A DNA stretch of 64,000 bases, from contig CAKOXD010000001.1 of assembly GCA_934130005.1 (NCBI GenBank), forward strand, positions 62,001 to 126,000, written 5' to 3'. The translations under genes were made by a program, and so were the position numbers. The notes below the pieces were generated by a model. That model was given only the letters and a program-made list of their open reading frames with translations. It had not been told where the DNA came from and did not search any database. This stretch comes from an uncultured Bacilli bacterium. GTDB lineage: Bacteria > Bacillota_I > Bacilli_A > RF39 > UBA660. This document shows positions 27,370 through 35,815 of the stretch, in pieces. Numbering within the stretch: position 1 is the stretch's first letter; each line of letters starts with the position of its first letter.

Positions 27370-28038
27370 TTATTCACTAACTTTAACCATTGCTGGTCTA
27401 ATTACTTTATCTTTTAAAATATATCCTTTTCTTAAAACATCAACAACAGTTCCTGATTCTTTATCTGATTTTTCAGTCATAACTGCTTGATGATAAGCAG
27501 GATCAAATGGTTTATTAACACCATCAATTGGTTTAATATCAAATTTTTCTAAAACAGTAATTAAATTTCCATATACCATTTTAAATCCTTGTAAAAATTT
27601 TGATACTTCATCTTCTAAATTATCATCATCCATCTTGATTGCACTTTCGAAATTATCAATAATTGGAAGCATTTCAAGAATTAAATCTTCATTTGCATAT
27701 TTAAGCATTTTTGATACTTCATCATCTTTACGACGACGATAATTTATCACTTCTGCTTTTTCTCTTAATAATTTATCATTTAATTCATTTATTTCTTTTA
27801 AAGCAGAATCTAATTTTTCTTTTAATTCTTTTTCTTCTTTTTTACCTTTGTGTTTTTCTTTTGAATCATGTTTTTTTGAATCATCAGAATGTTTAACATC
27901 TTCTGTTTTGCATTCGCATTTATCATTACATGTGCATTCATCTTTTTTACATTCACATGTTTCATCACATGTTACTTCAGCATTTTGATTAGAGTCACTA
28001 TTTTGATTACATGTACAATTTTTTAAATCTTTTTCCAT
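27370..28038 (-). CDS. grpE: Nucleotide exchange factor GrpE with Cys-rich N-terminal extension
   Basis: 222 residues. The C-terminal half is ordinary GrpE: a long coiled coil (about 66-105), AEVINYRRRKDDE, LPIIDNFESAI, and the beta domain with FDPAYHQAV. The first 45 residues are unusual: nine cysteines, four of them pairs as CxC (8/10, 28/30, 35/37, 41/43), mixed with Asp/Glu/Lys. A His/Lys/Asp stretch then leads into the coiled coil. This looks like a metallothionein-like or redox-sensitive tail. The extension is in frame with the start, which has an AAGGAAG site. Confidence 0.93.
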   Translation of the reverse strand: MEKDLKNCTCNQNSDSNQNAEVTCDETCECKKDECTCNDKCECKTEDVKHSDDSKKHDSKEKHKGKKEEKELKEKLDSALKEINELNDKLLREKAEVINYRRRKDDEVSKMLKYANEDLILEMLPIIDNFESAIKMDDDNLEDEVSKFLQGFKMVYGNLITVLEKFDIKPIDGVNKPFDPAYHQAVMTEKSDKESGTVVDVLRKGYILKDKVIRPAMVKVSE

Positions 28039-28040
28039 GT

Positions 28041-29030
28041 TTACTTCCTTTCTATGTTTTCTTTTATATATTCTAAAAGCATTGTTGCTCTATCATATTC
28101 CATTCTCTTTGGCCCTATAATTGCTATAGTTCCTAAAACGCCATCAACATCATATTTAGTTTTAATTATTGTTACATCATCATCAAATTCATTTTCACTA
28201 CCTATATAAATGTTTATGCCATTTTCTTCTTCTTTTATATTACTTATAAAATCTTTATCTTCAAATTTAGAAATGATTTTTTTTATTTTATCAGCATCAC
28301 TAAATTCAGGCTGTTTTAATATATTTGCTCTTCCTTTCATTTTTATATTTGATTCAGTTGTTACATCATTTATAAAATTACAGAAAGCATCAAATAATTG
28401 TTTTTGAGAATTTACATTATCTTTTATTATTGGTTTTACTTCAAATTCAAGTTTTTCTACTACCTCATCTATTGGAGTACCAACAATATGCTTATTTATT
28501 ATATCAATTGTTTGTTTTATTTCTAAAGCAGATATTTCTTCATCTAAAACAACATTTCTATTTTCAACATGTCCTTTATCTGTAACAATAATTGCTACTA
28601 AGTTATTTTCATTTATAGGTATTACTTCAACTTTACTTATTTTGTTTTCACTTGACGTATTACCCAAAGATATTAATGTACAATTTGTAAGTTCAGATAC
28701 AATTTCTAAACTTTTTTCAATTGTATCACTTAATACAAGTGAACTATTATTAAATACAGTTTGAAGTTTCAACATATCATTTTTATTTATTTTTGTTGTT
28801 TCCATAATGTTATCAACATAATATCTATATCCTGCTTCACTAGGAATTCTACCTGAAGATGTGTGGGTTTTTTCTAAATACCCTAAATCCTCTAAATAAC
28901 TCATTTCATTTCTTATTGTTGCACTTGAACAGTTTAAATTTTGTTCTAATGATTTAGAACCAATAGGTTTGGCTGTTTTGATATATTCTTCAACAATTAG
29001 CTTTAATAACTTTATCTGTCTACTATTCAC
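28041..29030 (-). CDS. hrcA: Heat-inducible transcription repressor HrcA
   Basis: 329 residues. The N-terminal winged helix (IGSKSLEQNLNCSSATIRNEMSYLEDLGYL, about 23-52) is followed by TSSGRIPSEAGYRYYVD and a GAF-like dimerisation domain. HrcA binds CIRCE. Start is GTG 29030 with a perfect AGGAGG site. Two CIRCE-like sites flank its promoter (29043-29116). Confidence 0.96.
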   Translation of the reverse strand: MNSRQIKLLKLIVEEYIKTAKPIGSKSLEQNLNCSSATIRNEMSYLEDLGYLEKTHTSSGRIPSEAGYRYYVDNIMETTKINKNDMLKLQTVFNNSSLVLSDTIEKSLEIVSELTNCTLISLGNTSSENKISKVEVIPINENNLVAIIVTDKGHVENRNVVLDEEISALEIKQTIDIINKHIVGTPIDEVVEKLEFEVKPIIKDNVNSQKQLFDAFCNFINDVTTESNIKMKGRANILKQPEFSDADKIKKIISKFEDKDFISNIKEEENGINIYIGSENEFDDDVTIIKTKYDVDGVLGTIAIIGPKRMEYDRATMLLEYIKENIERK

Positions 29031-29042
29031 AAAACACCTCCT

Positions 29043-29069
29043 TTAGCACTCTCTAACCCTTACTGCCTA
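29043..29069. promoter_or_regulatory. Second, half-degenerate CIRCE-like site near the hrcA start
   Basis: One perfect half-site TTAGCACTC (29043-29051), 9-base spacer, then a weak half TACTGCCTA (5 of 9 to the consensus). It lies downstream of the -10 box, just before the hrcA ribosome site. Confidence 0.5.
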
Positions 29070-29073
29070 TTTC

Positions 29074-29102
29074 ATTATACTATTATATGTTAGCATTGTC
29101 AA
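29074..29102 (-). promoter_or_regulatory. Promoter of the hrcA-grpE-dnaK-pepF-dnaJ operon
   Basis: Perfect TTGACA (29102-29097), 17-base spacer and TATAAT (29079-29074) on the minus strand. The main CIRCE element overlaps the -35 box. Confidence 0.9.
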
Positions 29103-29116
29103 TATATGAGTGCTAA
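29090..29116. promoter_or_regulatory. CIRCE operator (HrcA binding site)
   Basis: TTAGCATTG, nine bases, then GAGTGCTAA: 7/9 and 9/9 matches to the CIRCE inverted repeat. It overlaps the -35 element of the operon promoter, as expected for HrcA repression. Confidence 0.9.
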
Positions 29117-29174
29117 TTTTTAATATATTTATATTTTTTTATGAACATATTTTTGAATATTATACAAAATAAAA

Positions 29175-29191
29175 AGGATTTTTATGATCCT
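29175..29191 (-). terminator. Terminator of spoIIGA-sigE
   Basis: A 5-bp stem (AGGAT/ATCCT) with a 7-base loop and a T run on the minus strand, overlapping the end of sigE. Confidence 0.6.
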
Positions 29192-29871
29192 ACTATATTT
29201 TTTAATCTTTTAATTACTTTTTTTTCTATTCTAGATATATATGATTGACTTATACCCAACATTTTAGCAACATCTTTTTGAGTCATTTCTTCATTATTAA
29301 AAAGTCCATATCTAAGTATCATTATTTGTCTATCTCTTTTATTTAATTTATTTATTTCTTTTTGAAGAATTTTCTTATCATTTTCCTCTTCTATTCCTTT
29401 TGTTACTATATCAGCATCTGTTCCTAATATATCTTCTAAATGAAGTTCATTTCCCTCTGCATCATAACTTAAACTATCTTCAAATGAAACTTCTGTCTTT
29501 CTCTTTTTATTTTTTCTTAAATACATTAATATTTCATTATCTATACATCTTGATGCATAAGTAGCAAGTTTTATATTTTTATCTAATTTATATGTGTTAA
29601 CACCTTTTATAAGTCCTATTGTTCCTATACTTACTAAATCTTCTAAATCTACTTTAGTGTTCTCATATTTTTTTGATAAATATACTACTAGTCTTAAGTT
29701 ATGTTCTATTAACTTTTCTCTAGCATGTATATCTCCATTCATTGATTTTTCTACATATTTAATTTCTTCTTCTTTAGAAAGAGGTTCTGGTAATTTGTCA
29801 GTACTACCTATAAAAAATATATTATTTTTTATTAATACTTCCTTTATTTTTTTTATTAATTTTTTTATCAT
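29182..29871 (-). CDS. sigE: Sporulation sigma factor SigE (pro-sigma-E)
   Basis: 229 residues. The N-terminal basic-hydrophobic pro-sequence (KKLIKKIKEVLIKNNIFFIG) aligns with that of Bacillus pro-sigma-E and is followed by LPEPLSKEEE. Region 2 has LVSIGTIGLIKGVNTY and KLATYASRCIDNEILMYLR; region 4 has TQKDVAKMLGISQSYISRIEKKV. It directs early mother-cell transcription. The ATG follows the spoIIGA stop with no gap, so the protease and its substrate are co-translated. Confidence 0.96.
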   Translation of the reverse strand: MIKKLIKKIKEVLIKNNIFFIGSTDKLPEPLSKEEEIKYVEKSMNGDIHAREKLIEHNLRLVVYLSKKYENTKVDLEDLVSIGTIGLIKGVNTYKLDKNIKLATYASRCIDNEILMYLRKNKKRKTEVSFEDSLSYDAEGNELHLEDILGTDADIVTKGIEEENDKKILQKEINKLNKRDRQIMILRYGLFNNEEMTQKDVAKMLGISQSYISRIEKKVIKRLKNIVGS

Positions 29872-30657
29872 TTATTTTTCCAATATAGTTTGCCCTATTA
29901 TGCAATCTATTCCTTCCATTTTAATTTTTAAAGGTGATAATCCTATTAAAATATTCTTTTTTAATTCTATCCCATCTATATTTACTTTATCTGGTTTTAT
30001 ACATTTAATTAAACTATTATTATTTATAGTATTTATTGGAACTAATATATAATTATCTATATCTTTTTCTTTTATAATATTTTTATTAATTATTATTATT
30101 GGTAAATTTAAATATGGATCTTTTAATTTATTTCCTGTATCTAAATAAGAATTTAAATTTAATATTCTATCTTTATAATATATGTCTATTTTATGATAAT
30201 AAGAATAATTATTTTTTAATTCCTTATTTTGTTTTATATATAAATATAATATTAAAGGTGATATTATTAATAATAAAATAAAGTTTATACTAAGACCATT
30301 ATGATAAAAAACAATTCCTTCCTTTTTATATGAAAATTCTATATTAAGTAAATATAAAAATCCCCCTAATATAATACTTGAAATATATAAATATGAAAGA
30401 TTTTTTATTGTATATTTTAAATTTTTATATCCAAATGTTATCAAAATCATAATAATACTTATAAATATTTTAAAAACAAATAATTCAATACTATTTATTT
30501 TTATAAATAATAAAAGTACACTAAGTGATCCTATTAAACTTCCAATTATAAGTCTTATAATTTTAATATTTCTCTTTAAGGTGAGTGCCACTGTTAACAA
30601 TAATATTAAATCAAAAGAAAAATTAATAAATAATACTAAATCAAGATATATTTTCAT
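29872..30657 (-). CDS. spoIIGA: SpoIIGA, pro-sigma-E processing aspartic protease
   Basis: 261 residues. The N-terminal half has five membrane helices; the cytoplasmic C-terminal half has the aspartic protease motif in NSYLDTGNKLKDP (about residue 168) and KKNILIGLSPL. Immediate linkage to sigE makes the assignment firm. ATG 30657 has an AGGTGAT site. It sits between lepA and the hrcA promoter region, not next to sigG as in Bacillus. No Spo0A box was recognised upstream. Confidence 0.93.
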   Translation of the reverse strand: MKIYLDLVLFINFSFDLILLLTVALTLKRNIKIIRLIIGSLIGSLSVLLLFIKINSIELFVFKIFISIIMILITFGYKNLKYTIKNLSYLYISSIILGGFLYLLNIEFSYKKEGIVFYHNGLSINFILLLIISPLILYLYIKQNKELKNNYSYYHKIDIYYKDRILNLNSYLDTGNKLKDPYLNLPIIIINKNIIKEKDIDNYILVPINTINNNSLIKCIKPDKVNIDGIELKKNILIGLSPLKIKMEGIDCIIGQTILEK

Positions 30658-30677
30658 ATTATCACCTAGTTTATTAT

Positions 30678-30703
30678 AAAAAAAAAGACATAATATTTAT
30701 GTC
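30678..30703 (-). terminator. Terminator of lepA
   Basis: A 7-bp stem (GACATAA/TTATGTC) with a 3-base loop and nine T on the minus strand. Confidence 0.8.
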
Positions 30704-30711
30704 GTTTTTTG

Positions 30712-32508
30712 TTAATTATCTTCCATTTTAAGTACTGATAAAAATGCTTCTTGAGGGATTTCTACATTTCCTACCATTTTCATTCTTTTTTTACCTTCTT
30801 TTTGTTTTTCAAGTAATTTTCTTTTTCTTGATACATCTCCACCATAACATTTAGCAAGTACATTTTTTCTTACAGCTTTTATTGTTTCACGAGCTATTAC
30901 TTTACTTCCTATACAAGCTTGAATTGGTACTTCAAATTGTTGTCTTGGAATTATTTCTTTTAATGTAGAAACTACTTGTTTTCCTCTATTGTATGCAAAA
31001 TCTTTATGAACTATAATACTTAATGCATCAACTATATTTCCATTTAATAAAATATCCATTTTTACTAAATTTGATTCTTTATATCCTATAATTTCATAAT
31101 CAAATGAAGCATATCCTTTTGTATAAGATTTTAATTTATCAAAAAAATCATATACTATCTCTGAAAGTGGAATTTCATAATGAATATTTACTCTTGTTTT
31201 ATCTAAATATTCAAGTGAAACATAATTACCTCTTTTATTTTGACAAAGTTCCATTATAGGTCCAATATACTCACTTGGAACAAATATATTTGTTTTTATA
31301 TATGGTTCTTTTATATTATTTATTTTTACTTTTTCTGGCATTTTTGATGGACTATCAACCATTATATGTGTTTTATCTGTAAGTTCTACATCATAAATAA
31401 CAGAAGGAGATGTTGCAATTAAATCTATATTAAATTCTCTCTCAATTCTTTCTTCAATTATTTCCATATGTAATAGACCTAAAAAACCACATCTAAATCC
31501 AAAACCTAATGCTTCAGAGGTTTCAGGAGAAAACTCTAAAGATGCATCATTTAATTTTAATTTTTCTAGTGCTTCTTTTAAATCTTCAAATTTGCTTGAT
31601 TCGATTGGATATATCCCACAGAAAACCATAGGTTTCATTGGTTTATATCCTTCTATAGGTTCTATATTTTCATTAGCTTTAGTTATTGTATCCCCTACTT
31701 TTACATCTTCTATACTTTTAATACTAGCAGCTAAAAATCCTACTTCTCCTGTTAAAAGTTCATCACATTTTTGTTCATATGGATTATGTACACCAAGTGA
31801 TGTCACTTCATAAGTAGCTCCAGTTGCTATCATTTTAATTTTATCACCTATTTTAATTTTTCCATCCATTATTCTTATAGAAGTTACAATTCCCCTATAT
31901 GCATCAAAATAGCTATCAAATATTAATGCTTTAAGTGGATTTTCTATATTTCCTTTAGGAGCAGGTATTTTTTTTATTATTTCTTCTACTAATTCTTTTA
32001 TTCCAATTCCGCATTTAGCACTTACAAGTAATATATCTTCTTCTTTAAATCCAAGTGTATCCATTAATTCTTTTTTTACCTTATCTATATCTGCATTTGG
32101 TAAATCAATTTTATTTATTACTGGTATTATCTCTAAATTATTTTCAAGTGCTAAATATAAATTAGCAAGTGTTTGTGCTTCTATACCCTGAGCAGCATCA
32201 ACAACAAGTATAGCTCCTTCGCATGCCTTTAAACTTCTTGATACTTCATACGAAAAATCTACATGTCCTGGCGTATCTATTAAATGTAAATAATATTCTT
32301 CATTGTTATATTTATATTTTAATTGAACTGCATTAAGTTTTATTGTTATACCGCGTTCTCTTTCTATATCCATATTATCTAATAATTGTTCTTTTTTTTC
32401 TCTTTCACTTACAGCTCCTGTTATATCAAGTATTCTATCTGCTAATGTACTTTTACCATGATCTATATGAGCTATTATTGAAAAATTTCTTATGTTTTGT
32501 TGTTTCAT
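30712..32508 (-). CDS. lepA: Elongation factor 4 (LepA)
   Basis: 598 residues; a ribosome-associated GTPase linked to translation under stress and to initiation. G1 [10 protein letters not shown], switch [10 protein letters not shown]3 DTPGHVDF and G4 NKIDLP are intact, followed by EF-G-like domains and the LepA-specific C-terminus ([35 protein letters not shown]). ATG 32508 has an AGGTGAT site. In Bacillus it lies between yqxA and hemN-hrcA; here spoIIGA-sigE takes the place of hemN. Confidence 0.97.
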   Translation of the reverse strand: MKQQNIRNFSIIAHIDHGKSTLADRILDITGAVSEREKKEQLLDNMDIERERGITIKLNAVQLKYKYNNEEYYLHLIDTPGHVDFSYEVSRSLKACEGAILVVDAAQGIEAQTLANLYLALENNLEIIPVINKIDLPNADIDKVKKELMDTLGFKEEDILLVSAKCGIGIKELVEEIIKKIPAPKGNIENPLKALIFDSYFDAYRGIVTSIRIMDGKIKIGDKIKMIATGATYEVTSLGVHNPYEQKCDELLTGEVGFLAASIKSIEDVKVGDTITKANENIEPIEGYKPMKPMVFCGIYPIESSKFEDLKEALEKLKLNDASLEFSPETSEALGFGFRCGFLGLLHMEIIEERIEREFNIDLIATSPSVIYDVELTDKTHIMVDSPSKMPEKVKINNIKEPYIKTNIFVPSEYIGPIMELCQNKRGNYVSLEYLDKTRVNIHYEIPLSEIVYDFFDKLKSYTKGYASFDYEIIGYKESNLVKMDILLNGNIVDALSIIVHKDFAYNRGKQVVSTLKEIIPRQQFEVPIQACIGSKVIARETIKAVRKNVLAKCYGGDVSRKRKLLEKQKEGKKRMKMVGNVEIPQEAFLSVLKMEDN

Positions 32509-32560
32509 GATATCACCTAATTCATTATATCACGGATATTTTTTTATGTAAATTAAAAAG

Positions 32561-32583
32561 AAAAATACCATTAAGGTATTTTT
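32561..32583 (-). terminator. Terminator of the BIG2-domain prepilin gene
   Basis: A 9-bp stem (AAAAATACC/GGTATTTTT) with a 5-base loop, two bases after the stop codon, followed by a T-rich run on the minus strand. Confidence 0.75.
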
Positions 32584-32585
32584 TA

Positions 32586-33648
32586 CTAATTGATTTCCCA
32601 TTCAGAAAAGAAGACGTAAGTCGCCTCTGGTCTTAACACATAGTTTCCTGGCTCAAAAGATATAGTTTTATAATTTTTAGTATTACCTGTACTGAACTTT
32701 ATATAAACTTCTTCAGAATTATCATCATTTACAGTACTAATTATAGCCGTATTTCCACTACTACCACCACTATCAGAGTAACGTGATCCAGAAAACGATA
32801 TTGTAATTGGTGTTTTAACTGTAAAGTATACATAGCAATTAACCATTTTATAAACAGAAAAGGCCTTTGTAAAAGAAATAAAATTAGTAGTATAATCGCC
32901 ATCAGTCAATCCTTCATATAACTTATTCATTAAATCTTTATCAGAAGATTCGACCTTTCCAGTACTTGCCTTTCCACCAAATGTTCCCTTAGTAAATACA
33001 AGTGGCGCATCATCTATATTTACGGTTATAGCTACTTTTTTTATTGGCACATTATCTTTTGATATAATTATTTTTACTTTTCCACTCTTCTTAGCAATAA
33101 CAAGTCCATTTGAATCTACTGTAGCAATATTTTCATCACTACTTATATATGTATATCCATCCTCATGTTCTAATTGCAACCTTTTATACATTGACTTTTT
33201 TTGCACTGTTAATTTATTAGTTGAACATGTTCCAATTACATTTGATTTATTACTACTATATTCTATTTCATACCCATTTATACATAATGATGCATTTTCT
33301 ACCTTTTTTTTACTTATTGTTACTGTTCCACTACTTGGTCTAGTTCCTTTAACATTGATACTATCTTCTATATCCAACACATCAATATCTTCGCCATTTT
33401 CTATTAGTGGATATTTGTCTTTATTTATCATATTCATTGAATTATTATATTCAATCGCCTCTATATATCCATATGCACTATCTACTGCGGCACTTTTTCT
33501 TGCATCATTTATCATGTTTAATATTATTGGTGTTGCGATTAATGCAATGATTGCTAATATCACTATAACTGCAAGTAACTCTATAAGTGTAAATCCTTTC
33601 TTTAGGTTATCTAAATAACCCCCCCCCGAATTTTCTATTTGCTAACAT
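32586..33648 (-). pseudogene. Prepilin with BIG2 Ig-like domain, out of frame at a G9 tract (phase-variable candidate)
   Basis: The minus frame from about 33625 to the stop at 32586 encodes a type IV pilin-like protein: a KKGFTLIELLAV cleavage motif and hydrophobic helix, then a pilin body with two cysteines. A bacterial Ig-like (BIG2) domain follows (ISSDENIATVDSNGLVIAKKSG), then a Ser/Gly-rich C-terminal domain. The only upstream ATGs (33654 and 33648) are separated from the pilin frame by nine G (33627-33619). With nine G, translation from them ends after about 13-15 residues at a TAA; with eight or eleven it enters the pilin frame and gives a normal 18-20 residue leader. No ATG, GTG or TTG in the pilin frame lies between the tract and the cleavage motif. 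Read as reversibly OFF rather than dead, because the rest is intact and promoter and terminator are good. Confidence 0.75.
33619..33627 (-). repeat. Nine-base poly-G tract in the prepilin leader
   Basis: Nine consecutive C on the plus strand (G on the coding strand), 21 bases after the ATG at 33648. It is the only G/C run of this length I found in an AT-rich window, and it lies inside the start region of a surface protein gene. Confidence 0.9.
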
Positions 33649-33680
33649 AATCATACCTACTTTCTATTTTCTACATATTA

Positions 33681-33709
33681 ATAATACAACAAAAAATATC
33701 TTTTTGCAA
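33681..33709 (-). promoter_or_regulatory. Promoter of the phase-variable prepilin gene
   Basis: TTGCAA (33709-33704), 17-base spacer, TATTAT (33686-33681) on the minus strand. A GTAGG sequence precedes ATG 33648 by seven bases. This supports a start upstream of the G tract. Confidence 0.6.
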
Positions 33710-33716
33710 GTTAAAT

Positions 33717-34058
33717 TTACCCTAACATATTATTAAGAAAATTAAATGTTGCCTCTAATCCTTTTGAAACAGTATTTCCTATTTTATCAGATATTTTATT
33801 TCCTATTTTTGATAATTTTGATTCATAATTATTACTTTCTTTTACAACATAATCATTAATATCTATATTTTTCCCTTCATCTACATCTTTTTCAAATTGT
33901 TTTATTTTTTCCTCTGTTAGTACCTTTTTATTATGTTGTTCAAATTCATAATAACCAGTTGCTTCTGATATATAAAGAGCTGTAAATCCTACTAATAATA
34001 TTAAAAAGAATTTCCAAAATATTTTACTTATTATTTTTTTTACTTTTTCATTTTCCAT
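33717..34058 (-). CDS. Membrane-anchored protein in the YqxA position
   Basis: 113 residues from ATG 34058 (MENEKVKKI) behind a GGAGGG site. One membrane helix (about 15-33) is followed by a charged region and a C-terminal amphipathic segment (KIGNKISDKIGNTVSKGLE). It directly follows spoIIP, as yqxA does in Bacillus (spoIIP-yqxA-lepA), and has a similar size and layout. Homology is not certain from sequence; the call rests on synteny. Confidence 0.6.
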   Translation of the reverse strand: MENEKVKKIISKIFWKFFLILLVGFTALYISEATGYYEFEQHNKKVLTEEKIKQFEKDVDEGKNIDINDYVVKESNNYESKLSKIGNKISDKIGNTVSKGLEATFNFLNNMLG

Positions 34059-34059
34059 T

Positions 34060-35034
34060 TTAACCCTCCACATATTCTTTTATTATATCTGACATTGCAA
34101 TTGATGTATTCATAACTTCTTCAATAGTATTCTCTACTCCTCCAAATTCTATTAAAACAATATTTTTATTTAAATCTTGATTATAAATCCCATTTACATA
34201 TTTTCCTTCTTTTTTTAATATTCCTCTTGATAAGTTTGGATATTTTTTATTTATTATACTATTAAGTTTATTTGCCGTTTCTAAATTTTGTTTATAATTC
34301 TTATGTTCTAATCCTACTACAAATAAAACTTTAGCATACTTTTTATTATTTATAACAACTGTTGTTGCTTTTTTACTTACAGAATCTCTGTGCAAATCAA
34401 TTATTAATTTTAAATTTGGGTATTTTTTTAATGTATCTTTTATATAATATCTACTTGCTTTATAACTATTACTATAATCCCATCCATTTGTATTTAAAAA
34501 ATCTTTTATATTACCAGTCTCTACTATAGTATTTATTTTTTTATTATTAAGATTTTCTCTTAATATATATGATGCCATCATAACATTTGGTGTTATATTA
34601 TAATCTTCATATATTTTTTTATTATAACTTTCAAGTTGATGTGTATTATATATATACACTAAAGGATTATCAACTTCCTCTTTTTTTGGATCTTCTATAT
34701 ATTTACTATTTTCATTTTTTTCTTGTTTATTATCTGATGCCGTAGTACTATACATCACTTTTATAGAATCATCAGTTTTATAATTAAAATTATTTTCTAA
34801 TATATTAACAGGATCTTTTAAATCTAAATTCAATACTAATTTTATGGTTTTGTTTAATATACTATTATAATCTTTGATATATAATTCATAATATTTTTTG
34901 TCATTTAATAATAACTTAATAAATTCTTCATTGTTATTAGTAAGTTTTATTTTTATATATATACTATTTACAACTTCAAGAATTAAAAATATTATTATAA
35001 TATAACTTGTATATTTAAATATTCTTTTTTTCAT
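34060..35034 (-). CDS. spoIIP: Stage II sporulation protein P
   Basis: 324 residues. A peptidoglycan amidase/endopeptidase of the engulfment machinery (with SpoIID and SpoIIM). It has an N-terminal membrane helix (about 8-28). The SpoIIP domain includes VYIYNTHQLESY (about 126-137), LIIDLHRDSV (about 215) and NQDLNKNIVLIEFGGVENT near the C-terminus, which carry the zinc ligands. A possible sigma-E-type promoter (ATA, 16 bases, CATATAAT; 35080-35054) precedes it, weak in this AT-rich background. AGGGTGAT supports ATG 35034. Confidence 0.93.
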   Translation of the reverse strand: MKKRIFKYTSYIIIIFLILEVVNSIYIKIKLTNNNEEFIKLLLNDKKYYELYIKDYNSILNKTIKLVLNLDLKDPVNILENNFNYKTDDSIKVMYSTTASDNKQEKNENSKYIEDPKKEEVDNPLVYIYNTHQLESYNKKIYEDYNITPNVMMASYILRENLNNKKINTIVETGNIKDFLNTNGWDYSNSYKASRYYIKDTLKKYPNLKLIIDLHRDSVSKKATTVVINNKKYAKVLFVVGLEHKNYKQNLETANKLNSIINKKYPNLSRGILKKEGKYVNGIYNQDLNKNIVLIEFGGVENTIEEVMNTSIAMSDIIKEYVEG

Positions 35035-35084
35035 AGAATCACCCTTTTTAATGATTATATGATTTTTTTTATAAATATATTGTC

Positions 35085-35110
35085 AAAAAAAAGATACATT
35101 TTAGTATCTT
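35085..35110 (-). terminator. Terminator of the 35532 gene
   Basis: A 7-bp stem (AAGATAC/GTATCTT) with a 6-base loop, followed by eight T on the minus strand; the stem contains the end of the coding region. Confidence 0.7.
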
Positions 35111-35532
35111 TTTATTTTTTTTAATAATTTATTCTGAATTTCAATATTATCTTCTCTAAATATGTTATATATACTATAATATACTTCATTTATTTCTTCT
35201 TTTCCTTGCATTATATTTATATAATAATCTAATATTTTTATTTTATTTTCATCTATCAATTCTAAATATTCTTTACTAATAATTATATTATCAAATAAAA
35301 GTAAAGATTTATCTGTTAATACAAGTTCATATACATTTTCATTTATTTGGAAAAAATAAATATCTAAAATTACTTCAGAATTATAATGATGTTTTATTTG
35401 TTCTTTTATTTTTTCTTTATTTTCTAATAATAAAGTATTAACAGGTTCTTTTTTATATTTTGTTGCATTATTTACAATGAATGATTTTTCTAAATAAGAA
35501 CCTTTTTTACTTAAATAACCAAAATTAAGCAT
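35101..35532 (-). CDS. Hypothetical protein
   Basis: 143 residues from ATG 35532 (MLNFGYLSKKG), chosen because a GGGGG ribosome site precedes it; a frame-internal ATG at 35544 has none. Soluble, mixed alpha/beta by composition. No family recognised. It lies 21 bases after secG and may be co-transcribed with it. Confidence 0.55.
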   Translation of the reverse strand: MLNFGYLSKKGSYLEKSFIVNNATKYKKEPVNTLLLENKEKIKEQIKHHYNSEVILDIYFFQINENVYELVLTDKSLLLFDNIIISKEYLELIDENKIKILDYYINIMQGKEEINEVYYSIYNIFREDNIEIQNKLLKKIKRY

Positions 35533-35553
35533 ATTTACCCCCATACAATTTTT

Positions 35554-35763
35554 CTAAAATCCTTGTATAAAACACAATACAAAGAATACTACACCTAGGA
35601 GAATTGTTAATCTTGTTATAAATAATTCTCCTCCTCTTTCTTTTCTATTTTGAAATAATTGACTACTTCCGCCTGATATTATATTTGATTCATCTACTTT
35701 TCCAGCTTGTAATAAAACAACAGCTATAAGTAATATTGATACAATTATTAGTGCTATTTTCAT
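35554..35763 (-). CDS. secG: Preprotein translocase subunit SecG
   Basis: 69 residues, two membrane helices (about 2-20 and 50-68) separated by a loop with the ISGGSSQLFQNR motif typical of SecG. Part of the SecYEG channel. ATG 35763 has a GGGAGG site. Confidence 0.9.
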   Translation of the reverse strand: MKIALIIVSILLIAVVLLQAGKVDESNIISGGSSQLFQNRKERGGELFITRLTILLGVVFFVLCFIQGF

Positions 35764-35815
35764 AATTTCCTCCCAACATACTATAATTTATCATAATTTA
35801 TTATTTTTATCAAGT

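Noticed and set aside
30658..30711. Spo0A box upstream of spoIIGA
   Set aside because: No TGTCGAA-like element was found in the 54-base gap to lepA.
33520..33563. GTG at 33563 as the real start of the BIG2 prepilin
   Set aside because: It lies inside the hydrophobic pilin helix, after the KKGFTLIE motif, and has no ribosome site; starting there would remove the export signal.
33619..33627. The G9 tract as a simple assembly error
   Set aside because: It cannot be excluded, but short-read assemblies usually resolve nine-base runs, and the tract's position inside the leader of an otherwise intact surface gene makes biological slippage the better hypothesis. Kept as a caveat.
35054..35080. Sigma-E promoter of spoIIP as a separate feature
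   Set aside because: ATA-N16-CATATAAT fits, but such matches are common by chance in this AT-rich sequence; mentioned only in the spoIIP entry.
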